Source of the DNA: Psilocybe azurescens
Taxonomy: Eukaryota > Basidiomycota > Agaricomycetes > Agaricales > Agrocybaceae
Assembly: GCA_023853785.1 (NCBI GenBank)
Contig: JAJIRX010000233.1
Coordinates: 1-64,000 of the forward strand
Reading direction: 5' to 3'
DNA: 64,000 nucleotides
Shown here piece after piece: positions 11,256 through 23,535 of this stretch. The number at the start of each line of letters is the position of its first letter. Position 1 is the stretch's first letter. A program made the position numbers and the translations under genes. The notes beneath the pieces are model-generated. The model was not told where the DNA came from, searched no databases, and saw only the letters and a list, made by a program, of their open reading frames with translations.

Positions 11256-12412
11256 TTTGGTTCTCTGTTTTAAAATCCTCAGTGTTGGTGTCCTCCTCCT
11301 GGTCTCCCATTGCCAAACTCGCCAGTTCCTCTCTCTCCTCCATGTTTAACTCCTGGATATGGGCATGAAGGTCCTTTGCTGTCCATTTCTTCTTCGGTAG
11401 TTCCTTTGGTATGAAAGGATTATTCTTCTTCTTCTGAGGGCAGTCTACTGCGAGATGTCCTGTTTGTTTGCATCTAAACAAGCCCCTTTTTCATAAGGCT
11501 TGTTCGTTCTTCGGTGGTCATGATGTCGACGTCCATTGCGAAGGGTCCCTTCTTGGCGCGGATCTGGGAATGAATCGCGCGTTCAATTGAGGCGGGCCTT
11601 TTATTGCCATAGCGAGTCTATAGCTTCTATCAAAGGACATGGCTTTGTCGTACCATTCTTCGATTTTGGTGGGCCTCTTCTTGGACTGGATGATCTTTTG
11701 TACTAGCGCCGGGTTCAGCGCTGTTTTGAACTTTTCGATCAGGAGTTTGTTCGCAGTGTCGGAGTCATTAGACATCCCCGCCTCTCCAACCAGTAGTTTG
11801 AACTTTGTTACTAGTTGTTCGGGCGGTCAGGTTCTTTTGTCGAAGCATATTTAATTTATCCAATGCATCAATGTCTTCTTCTTCTGGCTTGAACGCCTTT
11901 TGGAATTGGTCGATGAATTCCTTGTATGTTGGTAAGTCAATGTCCCCAGTGTCAAGGTTCAGTTTGTTCTGGACGAATTGTTGTTTCCAAACGACCGCAT
12001 TCCCTTCTTGCATGTAAGAGAGAATGAACGCAATCCGTTTCAGTTCAGTGTCGTAGACGTCCTTGTTGATCCCCATATAGAGGATACATTCTTGGAGGAA
12101 TTTCTTGCTCTTAAACCGTTCGCCATTGAAGGGCGTAGGTTTGCTAAGAGAGAGTTCCCTTGTCTTTGGGGTGTTGATCGTCATTTGTTGGTCAACCATT
12201 TGTGGTTTGTTTGGTTCAGAGTTTTCAGAGGCGTCGGTGAAGTATTCTTCTCCTGACGATAGTCCTGGAGTTCAGGTAGTGGGTTGAACGTCTGATGTAG
12301 GGCGTTTTGTTCACCACTATCGTCGGTGTCGTAGTTTGCGGAGAAGGTTCCGCTTTGAGATGTCGTGGTGTCTGGTTCAAGCTCCCGATATTGCTTGTGG
12401 GGCGAAGCAGTA
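11256..12412 (-). pseudogene. Ty3/gypsy gag with CCHC zinc knuckle (broken)
   Basis: Gag forms the particle that packages retroelement RNA. The capsid-like region is visible (KPTPFNGERFKSKKFLQECI, YKEFIDQFQKAFKPEEED, MSNDSDTANKLLIEKFK). The zinc knuckle FRCKQTGHLAVDC fits C-x2-C-x4-H-x4-C at about 11440-11482. Frames change near 12250, 11770 and 11500. The open region starts just inside the primer-binding site and has no early ATG, so the true start is unclear. Confidence 0.85.
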
Positions 12413-12425
12413 TGGTAGAGTGAGA

Positions 12426-12436
12426 AGCTAGTTCTT
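12426..12436 (-). other. Self-priming primer-binding site
   Basis: The 11 bases next to the 5' LTR read AAGAACTAGCT on the minus strand. They are the exact reverse complement of AGCTAGTTCTT inside the LTR (12545-12555). That site lies about 30 bases downstream of the minus-strand TATTTATA box, where the transcript should start. This arrangement is known from Tf1-type elements, which prime reverse transcription with their own 5' RNA end. No tRNA-type TGG start is present. Confidence 0.7.
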
Positions 12437-12838
12437 TGTTACGATCTCAAGTTAGAATCATGCAGTGTGCATAATCTAACCACCAATCATTTTACAAGAA
12501 CAAGTTCAAGTTCAAGTTGAGCAGGTTAAGCAGGTTGGATTCACAAGAACTAGCTAAAGAATACAGTGGATCCATCCTGGTATAAATACTATGAACTGTA
12601 CAGCAAGTTGAAACAAGTTTTAATGTTCATCAGCAGATGTATATAAGAATAGAGGAAACAGATCAAGTGTTCATCAAAAGATGTATCATAAAAGATAGAA
12701 GTGAAAGTCCATCAAGGATATGATGGAAAGCAAAGTTCATCAGAGCGTACGATGATGTATCAATGATGTGAAGATGACAAAGAAAAGGAAAAGAAAAGAA
12801 AAGAAAAGAGAAAGAAAAGGAAAAGACTTGTTGTAACA
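12437..12838 (-). repeat. 5' LTR of the Ty3 element
   Basis: 402 bp, beginning TGTTACGATC and ending GTTGTAACA, so its ends are inverted repeats (TGTTAC/GTAACA). A related copy is the solo LTR at 26984-27376. TATTTATA on the minus strand (about 12581-12588) is the likely promoter. An AAAAG-rich tract occupies 12780-12825. No 5-bp duplication flanks it, as expected for the LTR of an element whose other end is elsewhere. Confidence 0.85.
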
Positions 12839-12854
12839 TATTCCCATTTTTTAA

Positions 12855-13820
12855 TTTGCTTCAGTTATAGAAATATTCAGTATTCTGACTGAATAAGTAG
12901 TCAGTTTTGTCTGCATTGCATCATCGGCACCGGTTTATTTGATTGGCCACATCGGGCCCGAGCTGAGGCAATTGCTGAGTATTAATTAAATGTATACTGC
13001 ACTGCTGTACAATTATTCACATTATTTAATATCTTTCAGTTATAGAAATATTTAGTGTTCCGACTGAATAATTGGTCAGTTTTGTCTGCACTACATCATC
13101 GGCACCAGTTTATTTAATCGGCCACATCGGGCCCGAGCTGATGCAACTGCCAAGTATTAATTAAATGTATATTGCACTGCTGTACAATTATTCTCATTAT
13201 TGAATATCCTTCAGTTATAGAAATATTCAATGTTCCAACTGAATAAATGGTCAGTTTTGTCTGCACTACATCATCGGCACCAGTTCATTTAATTGGCCAT
13301 GTCGGGCCCGAGCTAATGCAGCTGCCGAGAATAAACTAAATGTATACTGCTGCTGTACAATTATTCCATAATTTAATTTCATTCAGTTGTAGCAATATTC
13401 AGTGTTCCAACGGAATAAATGGTTGGTTTTGTCCGCATTGCATAGTTGGCACCAGTTCATTTAATCGGCCATGTTGAAATTAAATGTATACTGCACTGCT
13501 GTACAATTATTCCCATTGTTTAATTTCCTTCAGTTATAGAAATATTCAGTGCTCCGATTGAATAAATGGTCAGTTTTGTCTGCACTGTATCATCGGCACC
13601 AGTTCATTTAATCGGCCATCAGGCCCGAGCTGATACAACTGCTAAGCATAAATTAACACTACACAGCTGAACCATTTTTCCAATCATTAAATTCAATGTA
13701 ATTCTGCAAATATACTGTATTTTGAGTCATTGAACAGTTGGATTTGCATAAACTGCTACATCGGCATCGGGTATTTGACTGGCCATCTCGGGACCGAGCC
13801 CAATCCGTGGTATGCTAACT
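12855..13820. repeat. About six tandem repeats of 165-175 bp
   Basis: The landmark CAGTTATAGAAATATT recurs at 12862, 13037, 13212, 13384 (variant) and 13531, with a decayed sixth unit from about 13694. Other shared words are CATCGGCACC, GGCCACATCGGGCCCGAGCT and TGTACAATTATT. Spacing is 175, 175, 172, 147 and about 163 bp. No reading frame is conserved. The array begins within 20 bp of the LTR. Confidence 0.9.
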
Positions 13821-15165
13821 GTAGGCTCATGCAGGCAGTCCCACAGCATTTGTAATTAATTCCCACCACCCTAAAATGTATGCAACTTCCATAGAATTCA
13901 TTGGCCCCATGTCACACAGATACATTGTGTGTGTTTTACAGCCCATGTCACTCGCTACAATGTAGCTGCCCTATGTGAATTCACATCATGTTATTAAAGA
14001 CAAAATGGGAAATATATTCACACAAAGATAGATTCTTGACATTGCACCCTTGTTGGGTCCCTGTATAAAAGAAGGAGTCTTTAATTATGTAAAGTACTTG
14101 TAAAAATGGAGGGTTTCTCTATAGATTAAAATACTCCTAAAGCACATTTCTGCTTTTATAACTGTTATACATTCAAGCCTCAGCCTATGATGAACCTACA
14201 AGTCATCAATCTGACAATTTTTGACCATTCTCACATACAACACGGCCATCACAATTGCTAAACTATGTAGTTGCCATGGAAATACCTCAGAAGGTACCAA
14301 TATACATGTACAGTATCTTATTCTATGTTACTGAGTCAAAAATACTCCTGTATGTTACAAATAAAATATATTCTGAGAAATCTATATCAGTGCATGTTAG
14401 TGCAAAGGGTGCACTGACATGCACTGACCAGCACGGAGATTTCTCTTTGCCATGTTGAATGCATAATGATAACTCAATTGACGTCACTGGAAGTGAATTA
14501 TGTCACTTCTCTAAATATTTAGATTTTAACTATTAGTGAATACTGAATGTTCACATTCGCCATACTTATTGCTTTTCAGTCCCTCAAGTTCGTGGCCACC
14601 ATGTGTCAGGAAACAGAGGTGAGTATGAGTTGGCCCAGATGGCGCTGCCGCACTGGTGAGGGAGTCAACTAAAGGATAGATAAAGAATGGTCCACCTGGG
14701 CCTCCCAATCAACTATCTAAACAGTGTCGGTATCAATTAGATCCTCTGAGCTACCATCCACTAGAAGGTAGGCTGTTCTGAGGTTTTGGGACTTCGAACG
14801 GGTGCAAACTGGTTTGGCGCACACGGGAATAAATGTGCATCCGGGCAATCATAAATCTCGCAGGTATCAATGGAAGGTGCTTTGCGCAATAACTCTGGTC
14901 ATGACCTCGGGACTGCTGTTTCGGCCCCTCCCTACTCGGGCAGGGTGGTTCGAATACCTATTTTTCCGCAGACTGAAATGGCAAACCACTCGCTGGAGCA
15001 CTACTTTTCCAATTTGATCTACTGCTCCGTGCGTGTGGGATGTATTGAGAGCCATATGGACCCTAGAGTTATCACCCTAAATGTTGTCTCTTATTAATCG
15101 AGCTTAATGAGAAGGGTGAGGCGGAATTTTTGTCCATGGGAATGGTTTTGGGGTCCAAAAATTAT
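13821..15165. other. No gene seen
   Basis: Open frames are short and overlap on both strands, with no domain, splice pattern or repeat that I can support. Confidence 0.5.
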
Positions 15166-15169
15166 GATT

Positions 15170-16430
15170 CCCTGCTTCCCATAAAGTCATACTAATTTAG
15201 TGATTTCATACTGTCTTTCCAATGTTAAGTAGTTTCCACATCAGATTGTACACTATGAAATATGGTCCCTGGAATTAAAATAACTTTTCGGCATGGGCTA
15301 TTTATCAGTGATGTGCACCTCGCGCCTCTGATCTAGGAGGAATTATCAATGATATAACTAACAATAGGGTTCAACTCATTTTTCATAACTTGCTCCTCCC
15401 CATTCTTGGGCATAGAATCAAAGCATTACCCTCCAGAGTGTCCATCACACAGGTTGGCTGTCCTGTCGGATAAGTTTACCATAGCTATACGGCCGACTAA
15501 TTTTACATGGAAACGTTCGTTCGACATCTTCCGCAGCCCACGACCTACGGTAATGGTCTTATCTGCTATGTTGAAGTTGTACCCAAGTCATCTGCGAGGA
15601 AGATGGGATCGACAGCGAATGGGTTGAACCTTGATATCTTTAACGTAGGAACCCGTATCCGAGCTTGAGCGCTTATCCGCGCTCGGGCGTCCACGCTAGA
15701 CGCCTGTTCATTATCAAAAGGGAAACTGATTCCTTCGGACTCGGCTTAGATCTGACAGCCTGGGATATCTGAGGGGAATAAGGAGCTCACATGGATCCCA
15801 CACGCTACATGAAAAATGCTGGTTCTATTTATAGGCTACTGTATGTAGAGTGGATACTCGTTAAACTTAAAATATGGAACTTCAGATCAGCCTATCTCGA
15901 TTCATATATCCACAGGGTTTCAACCTTTTAATAAATAGCATCCTGCCATACGGACGCAAAATGTTTGTCTGCACACTATGCTCATAGGTTGGAGGCTCGT
16001 ATCTCCCTCAACATCTGGACCTGAGGCTGGGTGCATAGCCGTGCTAAGATGCATCCACCTTAGACGCGTTCTGACCGAATAGGGAAACCTATTCCCTCGG
16101 ACACGGCTTAGGTCCAATATCTTGGTCCACGGGAATAAATTTGAAGGAGACTCCACGGATTCCACACGGTGAATGAAAATCCCGGTATTATTTATACCGC
16201 CTATAAAGGCAGGATCTGGATGTGCGGAAATGCACCAAGCTGGATGGACGAATAGAGAACAGGTGGCAAAATTATTTTAATCTGTGAACCTCCTACGGTA
16301 GTATGTCTAAATTAAGAGTGAACTTTGGGCAAAATAATGAGGAAGAAAAGAAGGAAGGAAGGAAGTAACTAAGTACTACCGCGGAGATCCTAATGTTGGA
16401 ATGATCTGCCTGAGGTTGAGAGTGAGAGTG
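15170..16430 (+). repeat. Dispersed non-coding repeat, copy 1
   Basis: Aligns by eye along its length with 25680-26935 (same orientation, clearly diverged). Each copy contains two sub-repeats with GAGCGCTTATCCGCGCTCGG and a CTAGACGCC / GGGAAACTGATTCC stretch (here about 15655-15845 and 15990-16200), each followed by a TATTTATA-like word. No coding capacity is seen. It may be a degenerate transposon or long LTR; the ends are not clear. Confidence 0.8.
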
Positions 16431-17380
16431 CCGGCGTCGACTTATATATGAAGTATCTACAAAGGATGAGGATAATTCTGCAGAGCAAGATATATATGCG
16501 TCAACACATTATCCATGAAGATGCTCTGGAAAGTACATCGAATTTGAACACTCACCCCGTTACCTCCTGATGGATTTCCCGCAGAATGTGGAACGTTTAG
16601 ACTTGGCGAAATATCACTCTGGATATTACCCTTAGGCACTACGGTGGAATCTCGCTATCAATACCGATAGGAAAAGGACGGCGGATTTTGTATGTTTGAA
16701 AGAAGTCTCAGTGTGCGTGCATCAGCACCATTCTCGTCGGAGAAAGAATATAATTGAAATCTAGGCGTCCATTTTCACGGCTCAACTTTAAATGCTCCCA
16801 GATGCTGAGGTAAGTAAATTTGGACGGTAGAAACCGAGGTACGCTTTCAAAGCCTTTGGCCAGGACTAATAGTGTGCAGTTACTGAGAATCATTCCTGTT
16901 TGCGAGAATTGGGATACTAGGGGAACCGCCAGATTCGACGAGAACCTTCACTATTTTCAGCCAATTAGGTTCACCGGTCCGTGAACAGCAAATATTGAGA
17001 CCAATATAACCAAGCATCAGCTGAGCGTCTGTGTAGCCAATAACCGACAATTTTCTCTATCTGAGGGCCTTATCATCTGGCCGATGTCCAATTTAAGTCC
17101 AATCAGTCTTAGGTCACCCCCTGCCCAAGAATTCGAAATGGTACAGTATATAGCATAGTTTACCATTCAATTGTATTCTTGTCCTAGGATATATCAAATG
17201 ATCATCAAGTATGTCATCTTCGGCATAAATTTATTAACAATGGTGTAGGACATTGCTTTAAAGTTATATCCAACCTCAGGGAAGAAAAGCGTTCTTGTTA
17301 CGAATTCGCTCATTTGCTCTATCCCATGTCTGACTCGGAACGGAAATATACTAACAACTCGGGGGTGAGAACATTGTAAG
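16431..17380. other. Region upstream of the reductase-like gene
   Basis: No gene, repeat or RNA motif recognised. A possible first exon of the next gene could start at an ATG near 17328, but its splice to the next exon is not clear. Confidence 0.4.
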
Positions 17381-17389
17381 CGTTGTCGA

Positions 17390-18968
17390 GACAAAGACCG
17401 GACCTATTCAAGATAAAGGACCTACTTTAATTGAGATTTTTGAGGGACAAACAGTACTAGTAACGTGAGTATCTATCGCGTTCATCTATTAAGTTACCCA
17501 ACTTTCTCTCTATAGAGGTGCTGCTGGATTTTTGGGAACAGCGCTCTTGTATCGCCTTGTCGACCCCTCCCTCATCCGGCGTGTATTCGCCCTTATCCGC
17601 AAAGAGAGGGGGACATCCCGCCTTCCAGAAGACCTCAATCAATATATCGTGAAAGTGGATGAAAATGGGGATTTCGAAGAGAGTGGACTGATCGTTGTCC
17701 TCCATTGCGACTGCTCTGTTCCTGGGTTTGGCTTGTCAGAGAAAGAGACAAAGTGGTTACGAGAAGTCGATATTGTCATCAACAGCGCCAGCTTTACAAG
17801 GTTTACTCTGTCGCTTCCCAAGGCCGTGAAAGCCATCGTGAGTGGCACAAAATATATGTGATTTGTCTATATCTTGACTACATGTTTTCCTTTATAGTCG
17901 GATATTGCGTATAGCATGTGTCACTTCACGTTAAATAACCCAAATGTGCGGACACATATGCACATCTCTACTTGTTTTACCGGCTGGTTTCTCCCATCGG
18001 GCAGTGTTGTACGCGAGGAGCTTGTTCCTGCCATTCAACCCAATGTTGAATATGAGGAACACGCAAACACTTGTACGTTCGTCACCTTCTTATATGCGAA
18101 ACTTATTTACATCATATGGCTTTCTAAGATTTGCACGCCAAATCCATTGCTGAAGGTGTCGTTAACGCGATAGGGAGGCCACCGTCGGGGAAAACTACGT
18201 GGCGCATAGTAAGAATCAGCACTCTAGGCCCAGCGATGTCGTTTCCAACACCTGGGTGGGGGGCTGGACACGTTTCAGTGAGCGGTGCAAATATATAACA
18301 ATTTTAATCCTTGTTTTAGACTATCTATCTTGCTTTCAGTCTCCTGTTTGTGCCGGTATCGCAGCTGAAGTTGTCAATGACCCGACTGTTTGGCTTCCCA
18401 GGCCGAGCTTGATGGTCTGTCCCCATTCTCTTCCAATAAACGAAGTGATTCAAAACTGATTATCGAATGCCCTCATATTCTTGGCTCAAAGTCATCCCCA
18501 TCGATATTGCAGTGAATCAACTCCTTGGGTTGACAGCCGCAGCACACCACACAGGAGCCAAAAATCCGTTATACCCTCTCCGTGATTGGGAGTAACGTTC
18601 CTATCTATCACGTCGCTGCAGGTGATGGCTCGCCATGGTCTATACCAATGGCAATTCTCAACAAGCCAAACGTTAAACTTGACCGCACTTACATCAGTGC
18701 TAAAAACCTAATTGCGGCATACCGTCCCATGCTGAACAAAGTCGTGCGTTTTGACACCTTCAGAACGAGACATATTCTTGGGCTTCCGCCGTACCCTCAA
18801 GCTAATACGACTGATGGCGGAAGTAAACATATTAGAAGAGAAACTACGCAGACAGACGCGGCTGTCGATGTGAAGGGGTATGAAGTTGACCTAGATGCTG
18901 TAATAGAAAAGGAAGGTGGGTGGGTACCGTATTTACAGCTTGTGAGGGACAGGATGGAAAAGAAATAG
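17390..18968 (+). CDS. Fatty acyl-CoA reductase-like NAD(P)-binding protein (frames interrupted)
   Basis: The Rossmann start is split by an intron: IFEGQTVLVT joins GAAGFLGTALLYRL, giving the NAD(P)-binding pattern TGxxGFLG. Then come INSASFTRF, a strand resembling the catalytic region (HMHISTCFTGWFLP), HAKSIAEGVVNAIG, STLGPAMSFPTPGW, and VIPIDIAVNQLLGLTAA. This order fits the NAD_binding_4/male-sterility family, which reduces acyl-CoA to alcohol or aldehyde. GT-AG introns: 17465-17515, 17838-17897, 18073-18128, 18278-18339. The frame changes between about 18410 and 18480, and again at the A5 run 18560-18564. The C-terminal part ends at TAG 18966-18968. The start codon is uncertain. It could be a related extended short-chain dehydrogenase, a real gene with base errors, or a young pseudogene. 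Confidence 0.65.
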
Positions 18969-21130
18969 GATACCAGTTAGTTGGAAGCGGATATCACACT
19001 GCAGATTACATGGCAGTTCTTTTTCCTTCGAAGTCTTCGTATATTCTCTCCTCTAAAAATTGTTTAAGATGAGAATTCCAAGTTAGAAATTGGTGTTAGT
19101 CTCTCATAGATAGACTACTCGAGTACGATCCAAGCGAATTTTGTGTTGTGTGATATTACGTTGTATGTATTCTATTTCCTATCATACCCTCCGAATCATG
19201 ATGTAACTTGAATATTTAATGTGCTAAGTTCGAAACGCCATGGCGTGAATGTTTCCTTACCCTCTCCACTTGCAACATGGTATCAAAACAAAGCATGTTA
19301 CTACATCTTTCAAAAATTTATTTCGGTTACTTGAATACCGAAGCGGATCTTCCGGGTCTTTTAGTCCTGCAAAAGCCCTTGGATCCGTATGTAACGACTT
19401 AGACAGATTGATACCAACATCGATGTTTTCCTACAATCTTTCAAGCTGGTGCACTATTTCACGATGCTTGACGAACAAAACCTGGCGGGTGTGGCCCACT
19501 TTCGGTGCATGACATGGACGAGTTCTGACATTTTTATGTTGGATTATCAATGCCCTGTAGGCCTGATCCCGAACTACAAAGAACAAGTAAAACGAGGTGC
19601 ACTGCGGATCGTAAACGCAAGGACTGGATTTCATTGAAAAATATCTTATTGATACTCTAAGATAAAGGATAACGAACGTCAAGCAAGCAGAGAACTTCCT
19701 GGCCTCTTATTCGACATGGGGATGGATTCCTCCAAGCAACGCCCATACCCCTTTATAGGCTTATTGCATTGGCTCTGCTTAGAGTCGATGAGCTGGATGC
19801 GAGAATTTCAGCATCAGTTAATCTATCGGATAGTTAGTTATTTTAAAACTTAACTAGGTGTAAAATGACGAGTTGACGAGTCACGAAAGGAGGCGAATCG
19901 TCTCGTCTAGCACCCTATAACGAAGATAAAAGAACAGGGTGCCTGTTTAGAAGCATTCTTGGCTTGAAAAAGAAGCAGGTCGTCATTTTCCAGGAGGAGA
20001 TAAGAATATGGTGGAGATATGTCAACGAGGCGAATGAAATTAAAAATGAGGCTATTAATAGTCGAAGGAAAGTTATATGAGAGTAACGGTGAAACAAAGA
20101 AAAGCCGATGGAACCCCAAGATTGAATATGCTCTGAACAAAAACAACGGAACATAAGCTATGGAAGCTCGACATTCGCGCGCAGGTTGTCTAGATATAAA
20201 GAGACAAACTACACGACAAAATCCATTCTAAATAAAGGGTTTCAACATGATAGCATATGACCTGATAACCAGAAATACGTCCGGTAAGTGAAAGTCGGAG
20301 ACAAAATAGTAGCGGTTGAGTGAAAAAGGAAGAACACAAGTAGAAAAGAAAATTCCGAGCCAGACTGCCGGGAACCAACAATTCTTGGAGTAATTACTCC
20401 TTTAATGGTAACATATCGACGCAATTCACCGTCGGTAAAACGTCACGCACAGAAGATCTGATCTTCCATTCTGATTTCCAAAACGAGGACTACAAAGATA
20501 AATGGCGTGTGAAAGGTGTCTTATCAATTAGCGCCAGTCGGGCGTAGACGCTTAAATCCTTCTAATATGCAATTAGAGCACGGGTGGTATTGGGGGAGTC
20601 AATTCTTGCTTCTGAGTCGAGAATTATGTTTCTTAAAATGGGTCACTATAAGTTAAGACAATTATCTTGCGTGTGTCCATGATGAAGCAAGTAAAATGTG
20701 TTGGGACAAGAATACTGAGGCGAAACCGCGGATTGTCATGTTGTTTCTCATGACAAACCGTTCACAGAGATGGTGACCATGTGGCACCAATAACAAGGAG
20801 ACCCCTTAATTCAGTCTTTGTTAATGAACTTGACGTTTGAACTGTATGTCTTTCCGTTTTACTACTTGACATGCTGTATCATGGTCATCCGCCAAGCTAA
20901 CAAGACTACTGAAATTTTATATTGCTCAGTAGGAATTAGATCTAGGATTCCCCATGGACTTGTCACAGATTCCATCTGTACCTGTTTGATATGGAACCCA
21001 TGATTCACCCCCAATCATCACGCCCACTGCCCCATTCTCACGTATCAAGAGACCTTTTGTTAGATCTGCACTACTATTGACCTTGTTCGTTACGAAGAGA
21101 TCCACAATCTCGGCAATTCTTGGATAAAGA
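18969..21130. other. No gene seen
   Basis: Only short overlapping frames. No domain, repeat or RNA gene recognised. Confidence 0.45.
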
Positions 21131-21170
21131 AGGTAGTTGACTCACATCTCTATTCTGTTTTCATTTAAAA

Positions 21171-22128
21171 ATGAATGCAAACTTGGTGTTCTCGTTAGCA
21201 ACTCTCTGAGTGACTACCCAGTTACTGATCGCTCACATACCTCACTTAACAAAGTTGCACTACCTATCACTGATATAACCATGTGTTGCCGCATTGCCAG
21301 CGATACCATACCTCAAGATCCCGACACCCTGGAGCAGCTTAACAAAGCTCTCGCTTTGAAGGTATTTAATTATTGCGGTTGCATTCGATTAATCCTGCAG
21401 CTGACGGAAAATTAGTACAAGACCAACCCAATCACCAACATCGAACAATTGGAATCGACCTTGCACGGACTCGCCAAAGGACTTTTCAAAGATACTCATG
21501 GATATGCTTGGGATGGAGCCAATACAATTCCTTCCGACATTGGCTCTGATGCACGTTTGAAGGCCTTGAATTCCTTCGATGACATTCATATCCACGAGGC
21601 TGCCGATAACTCTGATACCTTGAAGCATATTCTTGGGTAATGTTGCAATCAAATAAATGTTATATTTTATTATCATTAATACTGCATTTACCCAGCGATG
21701 GCAAAGCACCTGAATGGCTTCGCGGTAAGAATTACAAACAATATTCACGATTTATTCTATAAAATTTCTTAGCTAAAGCCGAATTGGACATTGGCACGCA
21801 AGCAATCAAAATATTCAATGACGCGAAGCACGGTCAATGGGGTGAAGCGACATTCAATGCTTCCTACGAAGGTCCCAATCCCGGCCAAGGCACGATCGAA
21901 GCCCGTATTGCTTTCCTCTACACCAACACTACCTTGATTGAAAATGGCGAAAAGGGTACTCACACCATCTTGTATTACCTTGCAGTAGGTGTTATCTCAT
22001 TTTTGGACACATTGGATTTTAATCTCTAGACTGACAACATAGATCTACCATGGCCCGGGAAGGGGAAGCTGAATTTAGGACTTCGTCTCCCAATCAGGCA
22101 GCGAAACAAATTAAACTCATGCTCCTGA
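21171..22128 (+). CDS. Hypothetical protein, five exons, possible signal peptide
   Basis: A consistent exon chain is supported by GT-AG introns at 21362-21400, 21637-21695, 21725-21772 and 21985-22029, all keeping phase. Exons encode SLNKVALPITDITMCC, TLEQLNKALALK, DTHGYAWDGANTIPSDIG, DGKAPEWLRAKAELDIG and GTIEARIAFLYTNTTLIENG, ending at TGA 22126-22128. A hydrophobic start (MNANLVFSLATL) suggests secretion but is one base out of frame with the next segment near 21200. A single in-frame TAG lies in the second exon (about 21413-21415). Apart from these the structure is intact. I do not recognise the family. Confidence 0.55.
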
Positions 22129-23190
22129 CCTTGATTCTATGACTTTTCTTTTGAACTTTTTGCAGACAGAGAGGGGTGAAGTCTCTTAGGAAATACATAA
22201 ATACTCTTGATTGAATATATGCGATTTTATGCCGAAAAATTGGCAGCACGATATAACTCTATGTGAATTTTGGACAACTGAAAAGTCTTGGGCCTTCTCC
22301 GTTCGCAAAATATTTTCTCCAGCCCCTCCGGTTATCTTGAATGATTTACTTGGTCCCTAAGTCATGTCTAGAATTCATTGGGAGGTTTAAAGCCTTTAAA
22401 CCGTCATTTTATAGGACCTAATAAATGCCGGTTGCATGACTTGTCAGTTTACATTTCGGTACCACTCAAGACAGCCCAATTACCTTACTTTATTTTAAAT
22501 TGAAGTCAACCAAGGAGGTTTATTCCCTTTCCCTTTTACTTCCAATGCCTAGCTCGGCAAATCGGCGTCACTGAAGAGAATCATCCTCGAGCTTCCAGAG
22601 TGACTCAGCTCAGAATATTTTGAGCCCTCGTCCTTGTTGAGTTCAGATTATACTATCAATGAGCTACGCAGTCCAATAAACCGTCTAGAAAGAAGAAGAA
22701 AAAAGTCTCAAAAGCGCCATGCAATTGAGTATTCGAAATCACGTCAATAATATAGTGGTCACATGTAACAGCATCCGAGCAATAATAGGACTCCCCAGAG
22801 AGGTCAGTATGTAAAATATAAGCTGTGTAGCACTCCAAAACTCTCAAATGAGGATACATATGAGAGAATAGCACAGAAACCGTGCCTCCGCTGTGGAGAG
22901 CATGGTCATCTTTCTCGAATTCTCCAACCTGGTGTACATTGATCTTTACACAGCCGTTATGTAAACCACGCTACATGATACAGAAGCTCCATTCTCCCAA
23001 TGGGAAATGCTGTTTTTGTGGATGTTATTGAGGTTGTTGAGAATTTAGGGGTGGGGTGTAACTCGTCATCCTGTCAGCTGTACACCCATGCGGCTACCTC
23101 AACCTTAACGCTTCACATTGGCTATGGGTAGGTTGGTTTCACTTTCGGGATGCATATCACATTCCGTTTGTGACTCCACTGATACAAACA
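22129..23190. other. No gene seen
   Basis: No recognisable coding region, repeat or RNA motif. Confidence 0.45.
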
Positions 23191-23191
23191 T

Positions 23192-23535
23192 TTACGATGC
23201 AGCTATTATCTCTGTTCTTGGTGCTATGTCGCTGGAGGGATGCTTTGAAGGATTGTTAGACAGTGTAAGATATCGTACTGGAAGCATGGCTCGTCTTGAT
23301 TCTTTTCGTGCCTTTGGTCCTCCCTCTTGTTTTCCTTCCTTTGTGGCTTCCTTTCGATGTTTCTCAACACCATCAATTCTCTTCTGGTCACTACCTCTTC
23401 TCTCTTCGGAAATGGCATCCGAGCCACGAGAGCCGCCGAATGCGCAGCGACAGACTCCCAATGGTCTGGGAAGTTAAGCGTCAACATAAATCCTGATATG
23501 AATTGAGGATGCCACTCAATCCGGCCTTTTTCCAT
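23192..23535 (-). CDS. Possible hypothetical exon
   Basis: Minus-strand frame of 103 codons with a plausible start (FISGFMLTLNFPDHWE) and a very hydrophilic Lys/Arg/Glu-rich middle (PQRKENKREDQRHEKNQ). The opposite strand is also open. No domain is recognised, so this may be chance. Confidence 0.2.

Larger units (their letters stand above)
4799..12838 (-). mobile_element. Ty3/gypsy LTR retrotransposon (Tf1/sushi-like), 3' end cut off
   Basis: Minus-strand order from the right: 5' LTR, self-priming PBS, gag, protease, reverse transcriptase, RNase H, integrase. This is the Ty3/gypsy order. The 3' end, including any chromodomain and the 3' LTR, is missing because the KDZ-type element at 1-4798 interrupts the integrase C-terminus. 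A second DNA element (7163-10244) splits the reverse transcriptase. Without that insertion about 5 kb remains. Several stops and frameshifts make the copy inactive. Confidence 0.9.

Noticed and set aside
14900..14965. tRNA-like GGTTCGAATACC
   Set aside because: The B-box-like word has no matching A box or acceptor stem.
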